Shown: positions 1 through 10,932, counted from the stretch's first letter. The stretch is DNA of 64,000 bases from Daldinia sp. FL1419 (GCA_025201765.1 MU623398.1:62001-126000), one strand, 5' to 3'. Notes: generated from the sequence alone by a model not told the origin. A program made the numbers and translations.

Positions 1-1551
1 AATATCAACGGTGTAGATATATCTGCGGAAAATATACGAGCACCGCTTGAGGCGGCTCTCGAGGATACCAGCGTGTGCAAAATTATCTGCTTCGGATCTA
101 AAGCCCTCGGAGCTCCTTCGGAAAGAGTTACAATCGCGTACTTCACACAAGAATGGCCACCCAAGGTAGAGGATATGTTTAAAATAGACAAGCTCTCCCA
201 TAGGGCATGCGAGATGATCAACCCATCGTGTAAACCGTTAGTATTTGGGGTGAGCCCGAAGTCGTTTCCATTGGTCACCGCGGGCTACAAGCCCATCGCT
301 CAATGGATCGCAAAGGAAAGAATGAGACCGGTATTCGACTCGGGTGCTTTTGATGAAGATATTGATTTTCATTCTAAGCGTATCCTCGAATTTAAGGATA
401 ACTTCGACAACAACTCCATAGATGCGGGAGTAAAGGAGGCCGAAACACTCCTACGGAAAGACATTACAGAGACTAAAGAAACCAGGAAATTTAATTATCT
501 TGGTGCCGATATATCTCTTGCCGACATGGGATTTACTTCGATAGATATTATTCGGTTGAAAGCCCGCATTGAAGCTCGGCTGGGTACCACGGTGGCGACC
601 ACGACGATTATGAATAATCCTACCGTACAAGCACTAGCAGCTGCCTTGGCTAATACAAGTAAGCAAGAGGAGGAATATGACTACAACCCAGTTGTCGTCT
701 TGAACCCTGCGGGTATTAAAACGCCTCTTTGGCTCGTCCACTCTGAATTCGGCGAAGTACTCCCCTTTGTTGGTTTGGCTCAACATTTAGCAGGGAATGA
801 CCGCCCAGTATACGCGCTTCGCGCTCGCGGGTTTGAGCCGGGACAGGATCCTTTCGCATCTCTCAACAAGATGGTGAATACGTACGTGACGGCAATTCGG
901 GAACGACAGCCAGTAGGTCCGTATGCTATCGCAGGTCACGGCTACGGCGCTACGCTAGCCTACGAAATTACCCAAGGACTGAATAAAGACGAAAGGCTGA
1001 AAAGAGGCGAAGATAATGAGGTGAAATTCCTAGGCATATTTAACTTTCCGCCTTATATCGAGAAATTTATGCACGGACACGACTGGAATACGACCTTGCT
1101 ACAGCTCGCCGATTATTTGGGTATCGTGAAAGATAAAACTGATTTGAAGGACCCCGAAGCCAAGTCGTCATTTCAGAATGCGTCCCATACAGATGCCCTC
1201 TTGCGGATACTGGCGCTTGCTGATCACTCGCGCGTGGCGGCGCTGGGTGTGAATCAAGAAGGACTGGCCCGATGGACTAATGTTGCGCATGGCTTGCGCA
1301 CCATGGCGACAACTTACCAACCTATTAGAGGCGTTGCGAGTGCCGACGTTTTCTATGCCCAACCCCCTAAAGGATTTGCAGTGTCGCGTGACGATTGGGT
1401 GTATAAGAGACTTGATCAATGGAAACGCCTGTGTTGGGGGAGGACTCAATTTCATGAGGTTCAGGGGGAACATGATGATATGCTTGGGAAGGATAATATT
1501 TCCAACTTTGCTCAAAAGCTACAGGATATTTTGGACGCTAGGGGACTGTAG
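1..1551 (+). CDS. NRPS-like / acyl-adenylating multidomain enzyme, 3' end (A-domain tail, carrier protein, thioesterase)
   Basis: The frame is open from base 1, so the gene starts outside the window; stop TAG at 1549-1551. Counting the codon at 73 as residue 1, residues 1-110 resemble the C-terminal subdomain of an acyl/aminoacyl-adenylating domain. Residues about 115-195 form a phosphopantetheine carrier with attachment Ser156 in GFTSID, and residues about 205-492 form an alpha/beta-hydrolase thioesterase. A normal domain would load an acyl group, carry it on the pantetheine arm and release it. Two oddities: the nucleophile elbow reads GHGYG (288-292), with Gly where the family has GxSxG serine, and the usual GK-x-R region of the adenylation tail is hard to align (GYKPIAQWIAKERM, 71-84). 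The late GEHDDML still supplies a plausible catalytic His. A polyketide/NRPS-like hybrid is an alternative. Domain order is secure, product unknown. Confidence 0.8.
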   Translation, partial: NINGVDISAENIRAPLEAALEDTSVCKIICFGSKALGAPSERVTIAYFTQEWPPKVEDMFKIDKLSHRACEMINPSCKPLVFGVSPKSFPLVTAGYKPIAQWIAKERMRPVFDSGAFDEDIDFHSKRILEFKDNFDNNSIDAGVKEAETLLRKDITETKETRKFNYLGADISLADMGFTSIDIIRLKARIEARLGTTVATTTIMNNPTVQALAAALANTSKQEEEYDYNPVVVLNPAGIKTPLWLVHSEFGEVLPFVGLAQHLAGNDRPVYALRARGFEPGQDPFASLNKMVNTYVTAIRERQPVGPYAIAGHGYGATLAYEITQGLNKDERLKRGEDNEVKFLGIFNFPPYIEKFMHGHDWNTTLLQLADYLGIVKDKTDLKDPEAKSSFQNASHTDALLRILALADHSRVAALGVNQEGLARWTNVAHGLRTMATTYQPIRGVASADVFYAQPPKGFAVSRDDWVYKRLDQWKRLCWGRTQFHEVQGEHDDMLGKDNISNFAQKLQDILDARGL

Positions 1552-1900
1552 AAGCTCTGTAATCTTTTCATGCGGGTAATCTATCTTGGTAAGTATTGGT
1601 AGACCTTACTACCTAACTATCCCTTAACATAGTAAACCTACGCTACTCAAGTAGCTACTAGTACATAAGTTATATCTAGGTTCAAATTGTATAGAAGGGG
1701 GTTGGGTTTAGACTCCTCTCAAATATATAGGTTCACAGGGGGCCCAAAAGTTCCTAAACTTAGGAAAGCCTCGAGCTCATATATTATCAAAGCAGACATA
1801 AGTAAAATAATCTTATAAATTATAGATCATTAGCTACTCAGAGTGATAATAGCTCAGCTAACATCGGAGGGTATCTTCATTCTCATATCCACCATTTTCT
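1552..1900. other. intergenic, convergent 3' ends
   Basis: This AT-rich spacer lies between the stop of the NRPS-like gene and the stop of the minus-strand transporter. I see no coding signal, only short TA-rich words. It should hold both polyadenylation regions. Confidence 0.5.
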
Positions 1901-3687
1901 CTAAACGCTTTTATTGTCCGACCGGTTGGAATGCTCTTCGACTTCGAGCTTGGACGCATCTCTTTTTCCACCTTCAGTAAGATCATGTCTTCCTTCTTCA
2001 GGAGCTCCGAATAGCTTGTCCATATGCTCAAGAGAGACACCCTTCGTCTCGGGGATGAAAAACCAGACGAAAAAGAACATGCACACACAGAAGCTACCGA
2101 AGATAAGGTAAGTACCATATCCGTGCGCCCCAACGGTGGCCAGCATATTAGGTACGGCGCGCGCCACCACAAAGTTGAATAGCCATTGAGTGGCTGCTCC
2201 GAGCGCGACGTTCATCGGTCGCAAACGAGCAGCCGGAATTTCCGAAACTAGAATCCAACAAGCAGGACCCCATCCGAACTGGAAAAAGGCGGCGAAAACG
2301 AAGACGCAGACGAGAGCGAAGTATCCAGCACCCGGTACGGGCTCTTCGTCAACGGGCGGCGAGATACGAACGTATAGACCTATATAGAACATGCAGAAAG
2401 CCTGACCGACGGAGGAAACTAGCAATGAACGACGGCGACCGAGAGAATCCGCCATGAATAATAAGAACAAAGCGCACGAGACGACTTTGACAATACCATA
2501 GACACCGGTGCTAAGTAACGAGTTGGAAGTACCCGTGATACCGAGGTTCTTGAAGATTTGCGGCGCGTATGTGTTGATGGCGTTGGTACCAGTCATTTGC
2601 TGGCAAATCATGAGTACAATACTAAGGATGGCTCGCTTTCGGTTGGTGGCGATCGTCCACATTTCCCTCTGCAGCGTCCAGAAACCGGCATCTCCAATTA
2701 GACGTCGCTCGTGTTCAAGCTGATCGGCGATCTCCTGGAATTCGTCTTGCAGGTAAGGGTGGTCGGGTGGAAGGTTTCGAATTCGGGTGAGTACTGCCTT
2801 TGCGTCCTCCCAACGGTCCTTACGAGCGAGATAACGCGGCGACTCGTTACAGATTGCCATAAGAGAGAAGAGCAATAGAGGGGGAAGGCCTTGGATCGAT
2901 AGAGGAACGATGTACTGCGCGGGACCACTCAAGTGTATGCTGACCGCGTAATTGCCCCAAAATGCTATCATACCACCAGTGACGATGAACATTTGATACA
3001 ATCCAGTAAGTAGGCCACGGATGGCTCGAGGCGCATTTTCAGTAACGTAAATCGGGTTAACGACACTGGAGCACCCAACACCAAGACCTATTTGACAGTT
3101 GAAAGAATTAGTGTGAGGATAGCGAAACTTGTGAAGCCGAAGCAACTTACCAGAGATAAATCGACCGATATACATAGGCTCAAGATGACCAGAAGCAGCA
3201 GCCTGCATAGTAACGCCAACGAGAGTAAAGAGAGCACCGCCCATCAAGCAAGGTCTGCGACCGTATAAGTCCGTTAAGGGGTAAGCGACGAGAGCGCCCA
3301 CGAAACAACCAGCTTGTAAGACCGAGACGATATTTCCTTGGAGATTAGCAGTAGCCACGTCGTCCTTGCTCCCTAGGTCGTATGCGCTATCCGGAACAAG
3401 AATGTTAAGAAATGTCCGAATCTACATTGCTGTAAAGTGGTATACGGTGAGACGTACGTGATAAATGAGTCAAGGTTAATAACACCACCGATGACACCGC
3501 TATCCCAACCGAAAGACATGGCGCCGAAGCAAGCCTAATTAGAATATTTGTTAGTTATCTCATGTAATATATAAGTGAAACAATCGCTTACGGAGCAAGC
3601 CAAAAGATAAACCCTCCATCCGTAGATTTCCTTTGGGTCATTTTTCATAGCGTCATTTTTGACGATATGCCTTAATATAGACGACAT
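1901..3687 (-). CDS. MFS sugar-type transporter
   Basis: Twelve-helix plasma-membrane carrier of the sugar porter family, predicted to import a hexose or related polyol/quinate with protons. Proposed exons on the minus strand: 3592-3687, 3454-3534, 3151-3421 and 1901-3087, giving about 544 aa, normal for the family. The intron 3088-3150 is in frame and would otherwise insert residues between RFISG and LGVG. Family motifs are present: YGRRP in loop 2-3, PESPRYLARK in the middle, GRRRS and PETKGVSLEHMD at the end. The start MSSILRHIVKNDAM is typical of fungal members. The second donor is uncertain: the strong GTACGT four bases earlier breaks the frame, so the weaker GTCTCA was used. It converges on the NRPS-like gene; substrate cannot be assigned from sequence. 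Confidence 0.87.
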
Positions 3688-4268
3688 GATTGTCGACGGA
3701 TGGGAATGAATCCCAGGCCACTATTCCCTAGATTCCACCGACTCTCTTATTGCTCGCGATGCTCTTGTCGTAAACAGGTCTCGCCGCTGCCGTCCGGGAT
3801 ACTTCAGCGATACGCGAGAAGAAGGACAGACAACCAGGGCCGAATAAGACGAGCGGCGAGACCCTACCTTTAAAAAGATGCATGCTGCGGGTGAGCTGCC
3901 GATAGAGGTTTCTCTCGCCTTGCTGCAGTACCACGTTATTGAGGGACTAGGGTCAGGATAACGCGCAGCTTGGCGGAGTGGGAGATCTGGGACCTAGAGC
4001 CCCCTTGGGGAACCCATGTGATGGGTGGGAAATGGGAGCTGGGTAGAATCCGTATTCTTCCACCAAATAGATTATCCGGAAGGCCTGGATGAAGGGTGCT
4101 GGGGATGCTGGGCCGAGGCAACCCTAACAAGTACGCTGATGGCTTACCCATGTGGATTTATAGCGCCCTTTACCCCATGGGCGGCCAGGGACACCAAGAC
4201 TAAAGGATCTGGGGACTGGAGTAGACCAAGGTTGGGGAATTATTCCGTAGATTTGGGTTAGATCCTAA
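3688..4268. other. intergenic, transporter upstream region
   Basis: About 580 bp upstream of the transporter and downstream of the hypothetical gene at 4269-4745. Short open frames occur on both strands but none has a recognisable protein pattern. The transporter promoter should be here; I could not identify a specific site. Confidence 0.4.
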
Positions 4269-4745
4269 CTAACGGTATTCAATGGTTTTTTTGTCTTTGG
4301 AGTATTTGATGCCATACTCTCGTCCGTAGACCCCCAATAATCTCATACGACTGCGCGCTCTATCCTCGGCGAAGATACTAGCCATTGCTGCAACATCATA
4401 CGAATCTGAAGATTCAACACGCAGAATACCTGCTAGGGCTGGAAATACGCTGACAGGGTCAGTAGTCGAAGTCGTAGGGGAAGTGGAGATGTACTTTTGG
4501 GGGTTGGAATTCAGGGCCGAATGTCGATGTAGTGTGGCAAGCTTTCCTGGTTCTTTAGCGTAGATCCGACCAACCAGCCTGGCCGGTTCAGGTTGATGAC
4601 CGACCTCCACTACGGAGTTGAACTTCATTTTAGGCTCAATGCGGGGGAGACGAGCCGGGGCCAGCCGAATGTAGGTAAGCTTAGGGACGATTACTTCGTA
4701 TGACGAAGATGAAGAGCTTGGAGATTTGGTGTTTGGAGATATCAT
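4269..4745 (-). CDS. hypothetical protein, 158 aa
   Basis: Uninterrupted minus-strand frame from ATG 4743-4745 to a stop at 4269. I do not recognise it. The N-terminus is a serine run followed by a basic, proline-containing stretch; the C-terminal third (DVAAMASIFAEDRARSRMRL) looks like an amphipathic helix and ends KKTIEYR. There is no signal peptide or transmembrane segment. Codon use looks ordinary for the window, which mildly favours a real gene. It could also be one exon of a longer gene or a chance frame. Confidence 0.4.
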   Translation of the reverse strand: MISPNTKSPSSSSSSYEVIVPKLTYIRLAPARLPRIEPKMKFNSVVEVGHQPEPARLVGRIYAKEPGKLATLHRHSALNSNPQKYISTSPTTSTTDPVSVFPALAGILRVESSDSYDVAAMASIFAEDRARSRMRLLGVYGREYGIKYSKDKKTIEYR

Positions 4746-5545
4746 TACGAAAATACAAATATAAGATGAACTAGGTAGGTATCAACAAAACCATTGATGG
4801 AATATATTCCTCTCAGTTACGCAGAGAAATCCGAGTTTGGAGTTGAGTTATTAGTTAACTACCGTTAGCATACAGGCAAATCCCCGAACCGCCATACGAC
4901 TTTGACATCTGGAATGAAACGTAAGGTAGATTGTGTAAATATATTCAGGGGCAAATAATATAAAATAGATACATATCATAAGATATGAAGACACAAAAAG
5001 CATCTCAAAGTAGCATATAGAAACGTTTAAAAAAAGCAGCCCGTAGTAATTGTCGAATGGAATCTCTCGTCTCACTCATCACTTACACGCGCGGGGTACT
5101 TCGTATCATCATCTAACTTGACGGTTTCAACTATTGCGGATCACACCTTGATTCGAGGCTCTATTGTCTACCCTATCGGCCGTCAACTCGGGCGATTGCT
5201 ACACCGGCACTTGGCCGTCCAAATAATATATAGTAAAACACTAGCTCTACCATACGAGCTCCGTTGTAAAATCGAATAAGTACGATGATAGGCTATAGTC
5301 ACAATTGGGGTTGTATCTGCTAGAGTCAAAGCCGCGCACAATCTATTGTGACACTATCGCGAACCGCTAGATTTCGTTCTAGAAGTCGATATTGTTGCAT
5401 CGAACGGCAGATCTTGCTAATTGCATTTAGCCTCTTATGGTCTTCTACCGGCGGGTCACATTTATCGCACTCTTTGAAGCTTATCTCTTATTACAATTCG
5501 TATCTTTTTCGTTGACGAGATAGACACGAAAGAAAAAGGAGGAAA
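4746..5545. other. intergenic, 800 bp
   Basis: This spacer separates the divergent hypothetical gene and the BNR-repeat gene. It is AT-rich near 4900-5050, and a pyrimidine-rich stretch precedes the plus-strand start. The 74-aa minus frame at 4851-5075 has no pattern that supports a gene. Confidence 0.4.
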
Positions 5546-7079
5546 ATGTTGGCCGAACCATCTGTATCAGTCCTTGGCCCGGACCCGACGCACCGGAACT
5601 GCGTGCTAAACGGCAATGCATTTCAGCAAGATGTTATCCAGTCATTCGACGGATGGCAGTACGCAAGCTTCTATAGCTCTCTCTCGGCGGATTCTGATAA
5701 AGAGCCGCTGTATATCCATCTATCACGTAGGAAGCTCCCAGCAGGAAATTGGGAGACTTTTGTCTTTGAGGACTATCCTCAGACGACAGATGATGGGCAC
5801 AATACTATACAGGTAACATAAACGAGCGTCTAGAATAAAGACAAGAAACATGCTAAGTGAGGAATAAGATTGGTATCTGTCCCGGAGACGGCACCATCCA
5901 TCTTTCATATGACCACCACTGCGATAGGTATAACACAAAAATATAAATCCGTAGTAAATAGACGACTTACAACGCAACAGAATAAGATACCGTCACTCCC
6001 AACCCAGCATCGCTCACACCCCCGAATCCTTCCCATGGTCCGCGTCTCTATTCACACCACACCTATCCCGACTCCCCGGCCTCGGAGCCGAACACGACTC
6101 GCTCCTAAGCTACATCACCTACCCACGCTTCATCCAACTCGACCAATCCCTGCTCTTCTCCTTCCGCACGGGCAAGGCCGGCCTAGGCGACGACCACCTC
6201 GCCGTCTACGGGACTCCAAAAGACAGCGGCAAACCATACAGCTACTCTATCCTCGGCACGAACCTCAAAGGCGAAGACAACAACCCGTACATCCACGGCC
6301 TCGACGTGCGAAACGGCCGCCTGCACGCGACCTGGGTGTACCGCGGCTTCGTGTGGTACGAGGGCTGGGACGACCCGCTGGATACCAAGCACAAGCAGCA
6401 GCGGGGCCCGAACTCGGCCGAGAACAACCACAATATCTGCTACGCGTACTCGGACGACGGGGGCCGGTCCTGGCGGAACGGAGAGGGGGGGTTGATTGCG
6501 GATTTAGCCAAGGGCGAGAGCGTTAGGCCCGACGCACCAGGGATCGTGGCGTTCGATATCCCGAAGGGTTCCGGGCTCTCGAATCAGGAAGCGCAGGCTG
6601 TGGATCATGAGGGAGGCGTGCATGTGTTGAATCGGGATGCGGTGGGTGGCGAGCAGAAGTGGAAGCATTACTATCGATCGCCGGAAGGTTTGTCTATTTT
6701 CTCCCCCCCCCCCCTTAATTATTATACGTACTAAAATCGCTCGATAGGTATTTGGACACAACATGCCCTCCCTCACGTCCAAGGCGTCCAAGGAGGCAAA
6801 CGGGGGCGGCTAGCCGTGAGCAAGGACGACGATTTATATCTGATCTTGCCAGACCACTCCGCGCCAGTCTTGACCATTCTAAAGGCGTCAAAGACGTCCG
6901 ATTATTCCGAGTATGAGCTCGTGTGGCAGGAAAAAGGATTCCCACCGACGGAGCCTCTAGTAGACACCACAAGATTAGATCATGACAATGTGCTGTCGGT
7001 GTTTACGCGATCTAGCAATGGTGGCGATATAGAGTCGACTCCAGGGGTTGACGTTGTGGTTCTTGATTTCAAGTTATGA
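5546..7079 (+). CDS. BNR/Asp-box repeat protein (BNR_4-like)
   Basis: Proposed exons 5546-5812, 5869-5927, 5981-6687 and 6748-7079 join in frame to 454 aa. The predicted fold is a beta-propeller of the sialidase/BNR type; fungal members are usually described as BNR repeat-containing proteins of unknown substrate, some related to polysaccharide-active enzymes. Diagnostic stretches are DGHNTIQIGICPGDGTIH, LSYDHHCD across the first two junctions, an early FRTGKAG, and the Asp-box SDDGGRSW preceded by NHNICYAY. A histidine/asparagine-rich centre (AENNHNICYAY; NQEAQAVDHEGGVHVLNRD) is typical. No signal peptide is visible, so cytosolic location or an undetected upstream exon is possible. Intron 3 contains a 12-C run. 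Splice joins restore continuous family-like sequence, so the model is fairly secure. Confidence 0.85.
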
Positions 7080-7295
7080 AAAGGTCTAGGTTAGGGAGGT
7101 CCATTCGATTTGAATTAGTTCGATTGCTGAAAGGAGGCGGTCACGTATATAAGAAAACCCAACATACGATAATTCTCATACTAATATTGTTATCCTATTA
7201 GTTGTCTAATCTAAATTTTATATTGGTACAAGGTAGGTACTCATGACTCGTTATACTTCCGTACTGTAGACCCATTAGCTATTGTACATAGGAAT

Positions 7296-8990
7296 TTATT
7301 CCTTCTTAGCCTCGCCGTTACTGACAGACGCGGGTTTGTTCACGCCGTTTCCATTCGCAGTAACGGGAGCCACCTTAGCTTTCGCCGCTGGCCATTTATC
7401 GACATCAAAACCAGCCGCAATTATTACTTTCAAGGTGCCGTAGACCACGATGGCAACGAGCACGATGAGGTCTAATACGTGAACGAACCACCAAAAATAC
7501 TGGCGACCTAGGGCGCAATTGGCAAATTCGAACTTCCACTCCCATGCTTCTTCGTCGAACCAGACGCTAAGCAAACCGGCGTAACCACCGTACATAGCCA
7601 TCATACTTCGGACGGTAATTTCTCTTAGGCCTGGTATCCCAGGCTTCCCGGGGAGTTCGTCTTCCTTGGCAGCGGGCCATCGAGTAACCCGCCACTGTCG
7701 TTCACCACCCTCCTCCGTCTGGTTGATGTAATGATACGTATCGCAACCTTCGTGGTCGTGCCCATTCAACACGACACCCTTACGACCTGCACCATGCCCT
7801 GGGGCGGTTGGATCACCATTCAATCCAAAAATACCTTCCAAAAATCCGCGGGATGCGTCGGCTGATAAATGGTTCTGCTCCTTGACACCACCACCGGCGT
7901 GGAAATCGAAGAAAGGACCGTCCACGCAAACGCCCTCAGGTTTGTACAACGGAATATGGGTGAGGACGATTGTGAAATGGCCCTGGTACTCAACGGCAGT
8001 GGCCGTGTTGATAACATCGTTTACAAAAGCATACGTCTTATCTTGGAGACCTTGGTCCGCGGCCGGTGTGTCGAGATTCATGTTGTTAACGTTAAGAATA
8101 CGGAGCTCGGGAACTAAACGATTAGAACCAGGGTTGTTTTCTTCATCGTAAATAGTTGCGTTGGCCGCTGGGTTAGTGATGGGTAACTCGAATCGTAACT
8201 CGTAGGTGGCCTTGCCGAAAGCACGCTCGAATCGCTCCAGCCTCTCGACCGTCAAATCACCCGCGTAGCCGATATCGTGGTTACCAGCTACATTAATTAT
8301 TCTACGGCGCCAGGCCGCAGCATTCTCATCCTCAACACCGAGCAACCCAGCTAGATCGTATTCCTCGGCAGGGTAGGTAGCGACCTCGTCAGGAACGCGT
8401 TCACCTCCTTTGAACGAACGGTTCCAGAACCTCCAACTCCTTCGGTTAAACTCATTCTCCTTGATCCATTGGCTTCCCAGTAAATCTCCTAGGACAGTAA
8501 CATGGGTAGGCTTCGTCCACCAACGTAACGTTCGGTAGATGTGGGCGAGGAAAAAATCGTTTCCGAACAAGTCTATTCGCTTACGAATAGACTCTAGGGT
8601 ATCGGGAATATCGTCGAAGAAAATATCCACAACATCGTGAGTCACCTGTCGTAGGCGTTTACGTAGCGACGGGTGCTCGGTCTTGTAGGTAAGATGGCGG
8701 ATGGCCCACGTCAAGTGAGGGAACGATTCGCGATTATAATTTCTGATAGACGTATCGCCCTCTAACTGCGGGTCGCCAAGCGCGAGAAGCCTAAACGGGG
8801 CAGCGTTACTCGAATGAGGGAGGACATGTTGTCGCACCGTGTCCTGGAACGCGGAGAGGTTATCCTCGGTTTGTGGGAGTGGAAACGCACAGCCAAGAAA
8901 GACTGGATAAAGATACAAGTAAAATGTACAAGCTACCGCGAGAGGGATAAGACCTCGCAAAGCATTGCGAAGAAGAGTCACAGGGGACAT
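7296..8990 (-). CDS. Cdc1/Ted1-like metallophosphoesterase, membrane-anchored
   Basis: Single-exon gene of 564 aa, start ATG 8988-8990. It has an N-terminal hydrophobic anchor (about residues 12-32), a calcineurin-like phosphoesterase domain and a second hydrophobic segment near the C-terminus (FVHVLDLIVLVAIVVYG). Metal-site motifs appear in order: ALGDPQ (first motif, with Gln in place of the common His, as in the Ted1/PGAP5/Cdc1 group), VLGDLLGSQ, AGNHDIGY and NGHDHEGCD. Family members act in the ER/Golgi lumen; PGAP5/Ted1 removes an ethanolamine-phosphate side group from GPI anchors so that anchored proteins leave the ER. The lysine-containing tail ends AKKE, close to but not a canonical KKxx retrieval signal. 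Assignment to Ted1 rather than another Cdc1 paralogue is inference. Confidence 0.88.
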   Translation of the reverse strand: MSPVTLLRNALRGLIPLAVACTFYLYLYPVFLGCAFPLPQTEDNLSAFQDTVRQHVLPHSSNAAPFRLLALGDPQLEGDTSIRNYNRESFPHLTWAIRHLTYKTEHPSLRKRLRQVTHDVVDIFFDDIPDTLESIRKRIDLFGNDFFLAHIYRTLRWWTKPTHVTVLGDLLGSQWIKENEFNRRSWRFWNRSFKGGERVPDEVATYPAEEYDLAGLLGVEDENAAAWRRRIINVAGNHDIGYAGDLTVERLERFERAFGKATYELRFELPITNPAANATIYDEENNPGSNRLVPELRILNVNNMNLDTPAADQGLQDKTYAFVNDVINTATAVEYQGHFTIVLTHIPLYKPEGVCVDGPFFDFHAGGGVKEQNHLSADASRGFLEGIFGLNGDPTAPGHGAGRKGVVLNGHDHEGCDTYHYINQTEEGGERQWRVTRWPAAKEDELPGKPGIPGLREITVRSMMAMYGGYAGLLSVWFDEEAWEWKFEFANCALGRQYFWWFVHVLDLIVLVAIVVYGTLKVIIAAGFDVDKWPAAKAKVAPVTANGNGVNKPASVSNGEAKKE

Positions 8991-9814
8991 GTAGATAACG
9001 ACATATGGCCGTAGCCTATTGATAGCAAAACGTACCTAAGAATGGTACTCAAGAAGGAAGAAGAAAAACATTTCAGGTGTCGCTTGTGTGTTGTCAAAGA
9101 AGTTTTTGGAGTAGATAAAAATAGGGGGCGATCCCTCTTGCATGCACCTACCTAGCTGCCCAGGTACCTACCTAAGCCCCTGGTAGCCCTGATTTACCTT
9201 AGAGGTATGTACTCGGATATGTACCTAGGTACCTAACCTTGTGGCATCGACGTTCCACTAAGCCCACTAATAGAAAGATCGGTCGTCGGACCTTATAGCA
9301 CTCTAGGATCCTTAGCCGCGCGCCGGCTTTGTCGCTAAATAGGCCGATATGAACCGAGTACACAAACAGGCTTCATCCGTTTATTGTGAGAGGGCTTAAA
9401 TATAGAATCAGACAACATTTTTCAAGAACGTGCTTTGATTATGACATAGATGCTGTAAGGGCTCGATTTTTCGATAAGATGGACATCTAGAGCAACGGCT
9501 TTACCTATATTTGGCCCGCGTAATTTGAGTCTCACCACATATTATCGTATTATCGTATTATCTAGGTACCATCAACTTCCAAAGTATTCACATTTCGTAC
9601 GGATATGAGCCCTTGATATAGCTCATGGTATTTATCACCCCATACTGCGTTCACAGCGAAGCTCTCTCCTAGACATCCCTATCTACGAGCTTAAGAACTA
9701 CTCATTCTATGTTCTCAAAACTGGGAGAGATGCTCCTCTAGACTCGCACCCCGTTGCTGCGGGCTATCATATCCTAGATCATTTCTCATCAATATCGTCC
9801 CTGTTGTCTTTTCA
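8991..9814. other. intergenic with TACCTA-rich tract
   Basis: Upstream of the phosphoesterase and downstream of the 142-aa acidic gene. Bases 9145-9240 are a cluster of TACCTA/CCTAGGTA words, part of a motif seen across the window. I see no coding potential; the phosphoesterase promoter should lie in the left part. Confidence 0.4.
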
Positions 9815-10428
9815 CTATTCCTCTTCTCCTTCCTCTTCCCCTTGCTCTTCGTCGAATTTAGGGAAGTCGACAATGAACTCAGGTTGGTAGTCTTCATCCG
9901 CGTCTTCGGGGTAAAATGCAAATGCAACGATGCTGTTGTCCTTGATGCCTTTTCCGACTGGCGTATCTTTCTCTTCGATTTCAAGAGGAATCCAGCCCTG
10001 GCTAAGGTCGGCAGGCACTTTCGGTAATGCAAACTTGATTTGTAGATGATCACTTGGTAACTCGGTCTTGTCAAGTGAGGCGACAGAGGTGGTTAATCCT
10101 TCTGGGTACCGCGCTCTCAGGATTTCTAGAAGGTCTTCTGCTATGCTGTTGAACGGTCTTGACGGATCAACAAATTGGAAGATGGTATGGATGCCATGCT
10201 TGAAGCGGATAGATAAGTCGATATCGTTGACTTCCTATGTCAAAGTCAGCTAAATGAGCAGTAAACGCTTTCCCGCCAAATTAAATTCAGAAGACCAAGA
10301 ATAATAGAGAGGCCAGGATGTATACCCGCAGTCATAAAGCTTCATTATGCCTTATACACTATACCTTGTGTAAATCAAAGATACCAGACTAGTTAAAATT
10401 AAAATCAAGGATAACTTACCATATTCAT
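9815..10428 (-). CDS. small acidic conserved fungal protein, 142 aa
   Basis: I do not recognise a named family, but the reading frame is convincing. Exon 2 (9815-10234) runs from EVNDIDLSIRFKHG to a stop after a glutamate-rich tail (EEQGEEEGEEE). Its upstream limit is an acceptor ACATAG preceded by a GCTGAC branch-like site. The only good start I found is a 9-base exon (10420-10428, Met-Asn-Met) followed by a consensus GTAAGT donor, which joins in frame. The body alternates beta-like and helical segments (IHTIFQFVDP; EDLLEILRARYPEG) and a DTPVGKGIKDNSIVAFAF stretch; a ubiquitin-like or small adaptor fold is possible but unproven. No signal peptide or membrane segment. It is transcribed divergently from the Tim17-like gene. 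The micro-exon is the weak point. Confidence 0.68.
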
Positions 10429-10932
10429 TCACGGGAATATCCAAGTATCGCTTTTGGCTAAAATCCTAATCCGCAAAGTACTATTCTCAGCTTTGCGACG
10501 CGGCAGCAACTCTTTAAATTCACGGCGGGGATAAAAGGCAAAGCTTAAAATAATCCACCTTGTATCACAGATAAAGTCGCGACTGCACGTGGCCGTGTAA
10601 AGTGCTTGCAGAGAGTACAACAAGTTTGTACTTTTATTTTCTAACATGTACCTATCCTCTAGGAAAACTTTAGGTGGAAGAGTGGGTCTGGGCTTTCTCA
10701 GCTTTTTTTTTTTTTTTTTTTTTTGAGGCAGGTACGGATTGGAACTGGACTGGACAAACGATACGATAGAAATCTTAGCAATCTTACTTTTATTAAGTAA
10801 TTCCTAAGATTTTCTCATTTTCACGCCACTTTCCCGGACCTGCAAAGATTAATTCCTTCTACCAAATTAACATCATATAATATTCTATCTCAACAGCTTA
10901 TAATACCCTTGGTACCTAAGATTCAGTTCAAT
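10429..10932. promoter_or_regulatory. divergent intergenic region with T22 tract
   Basis: This 504-bp region separates two head-to-head genes and probably serves as a shared promoter. A run of 22 T lies at 10703-10724. Such tracts often exclude nucleosomes in fungal promoters; that role here is inference. Confidence 0.45.

Noticed and set aside
6183..6433. Minus-strand frames within the BNR gene
   Set aside because: Shadows of a well supported exon with third-position GC bias.
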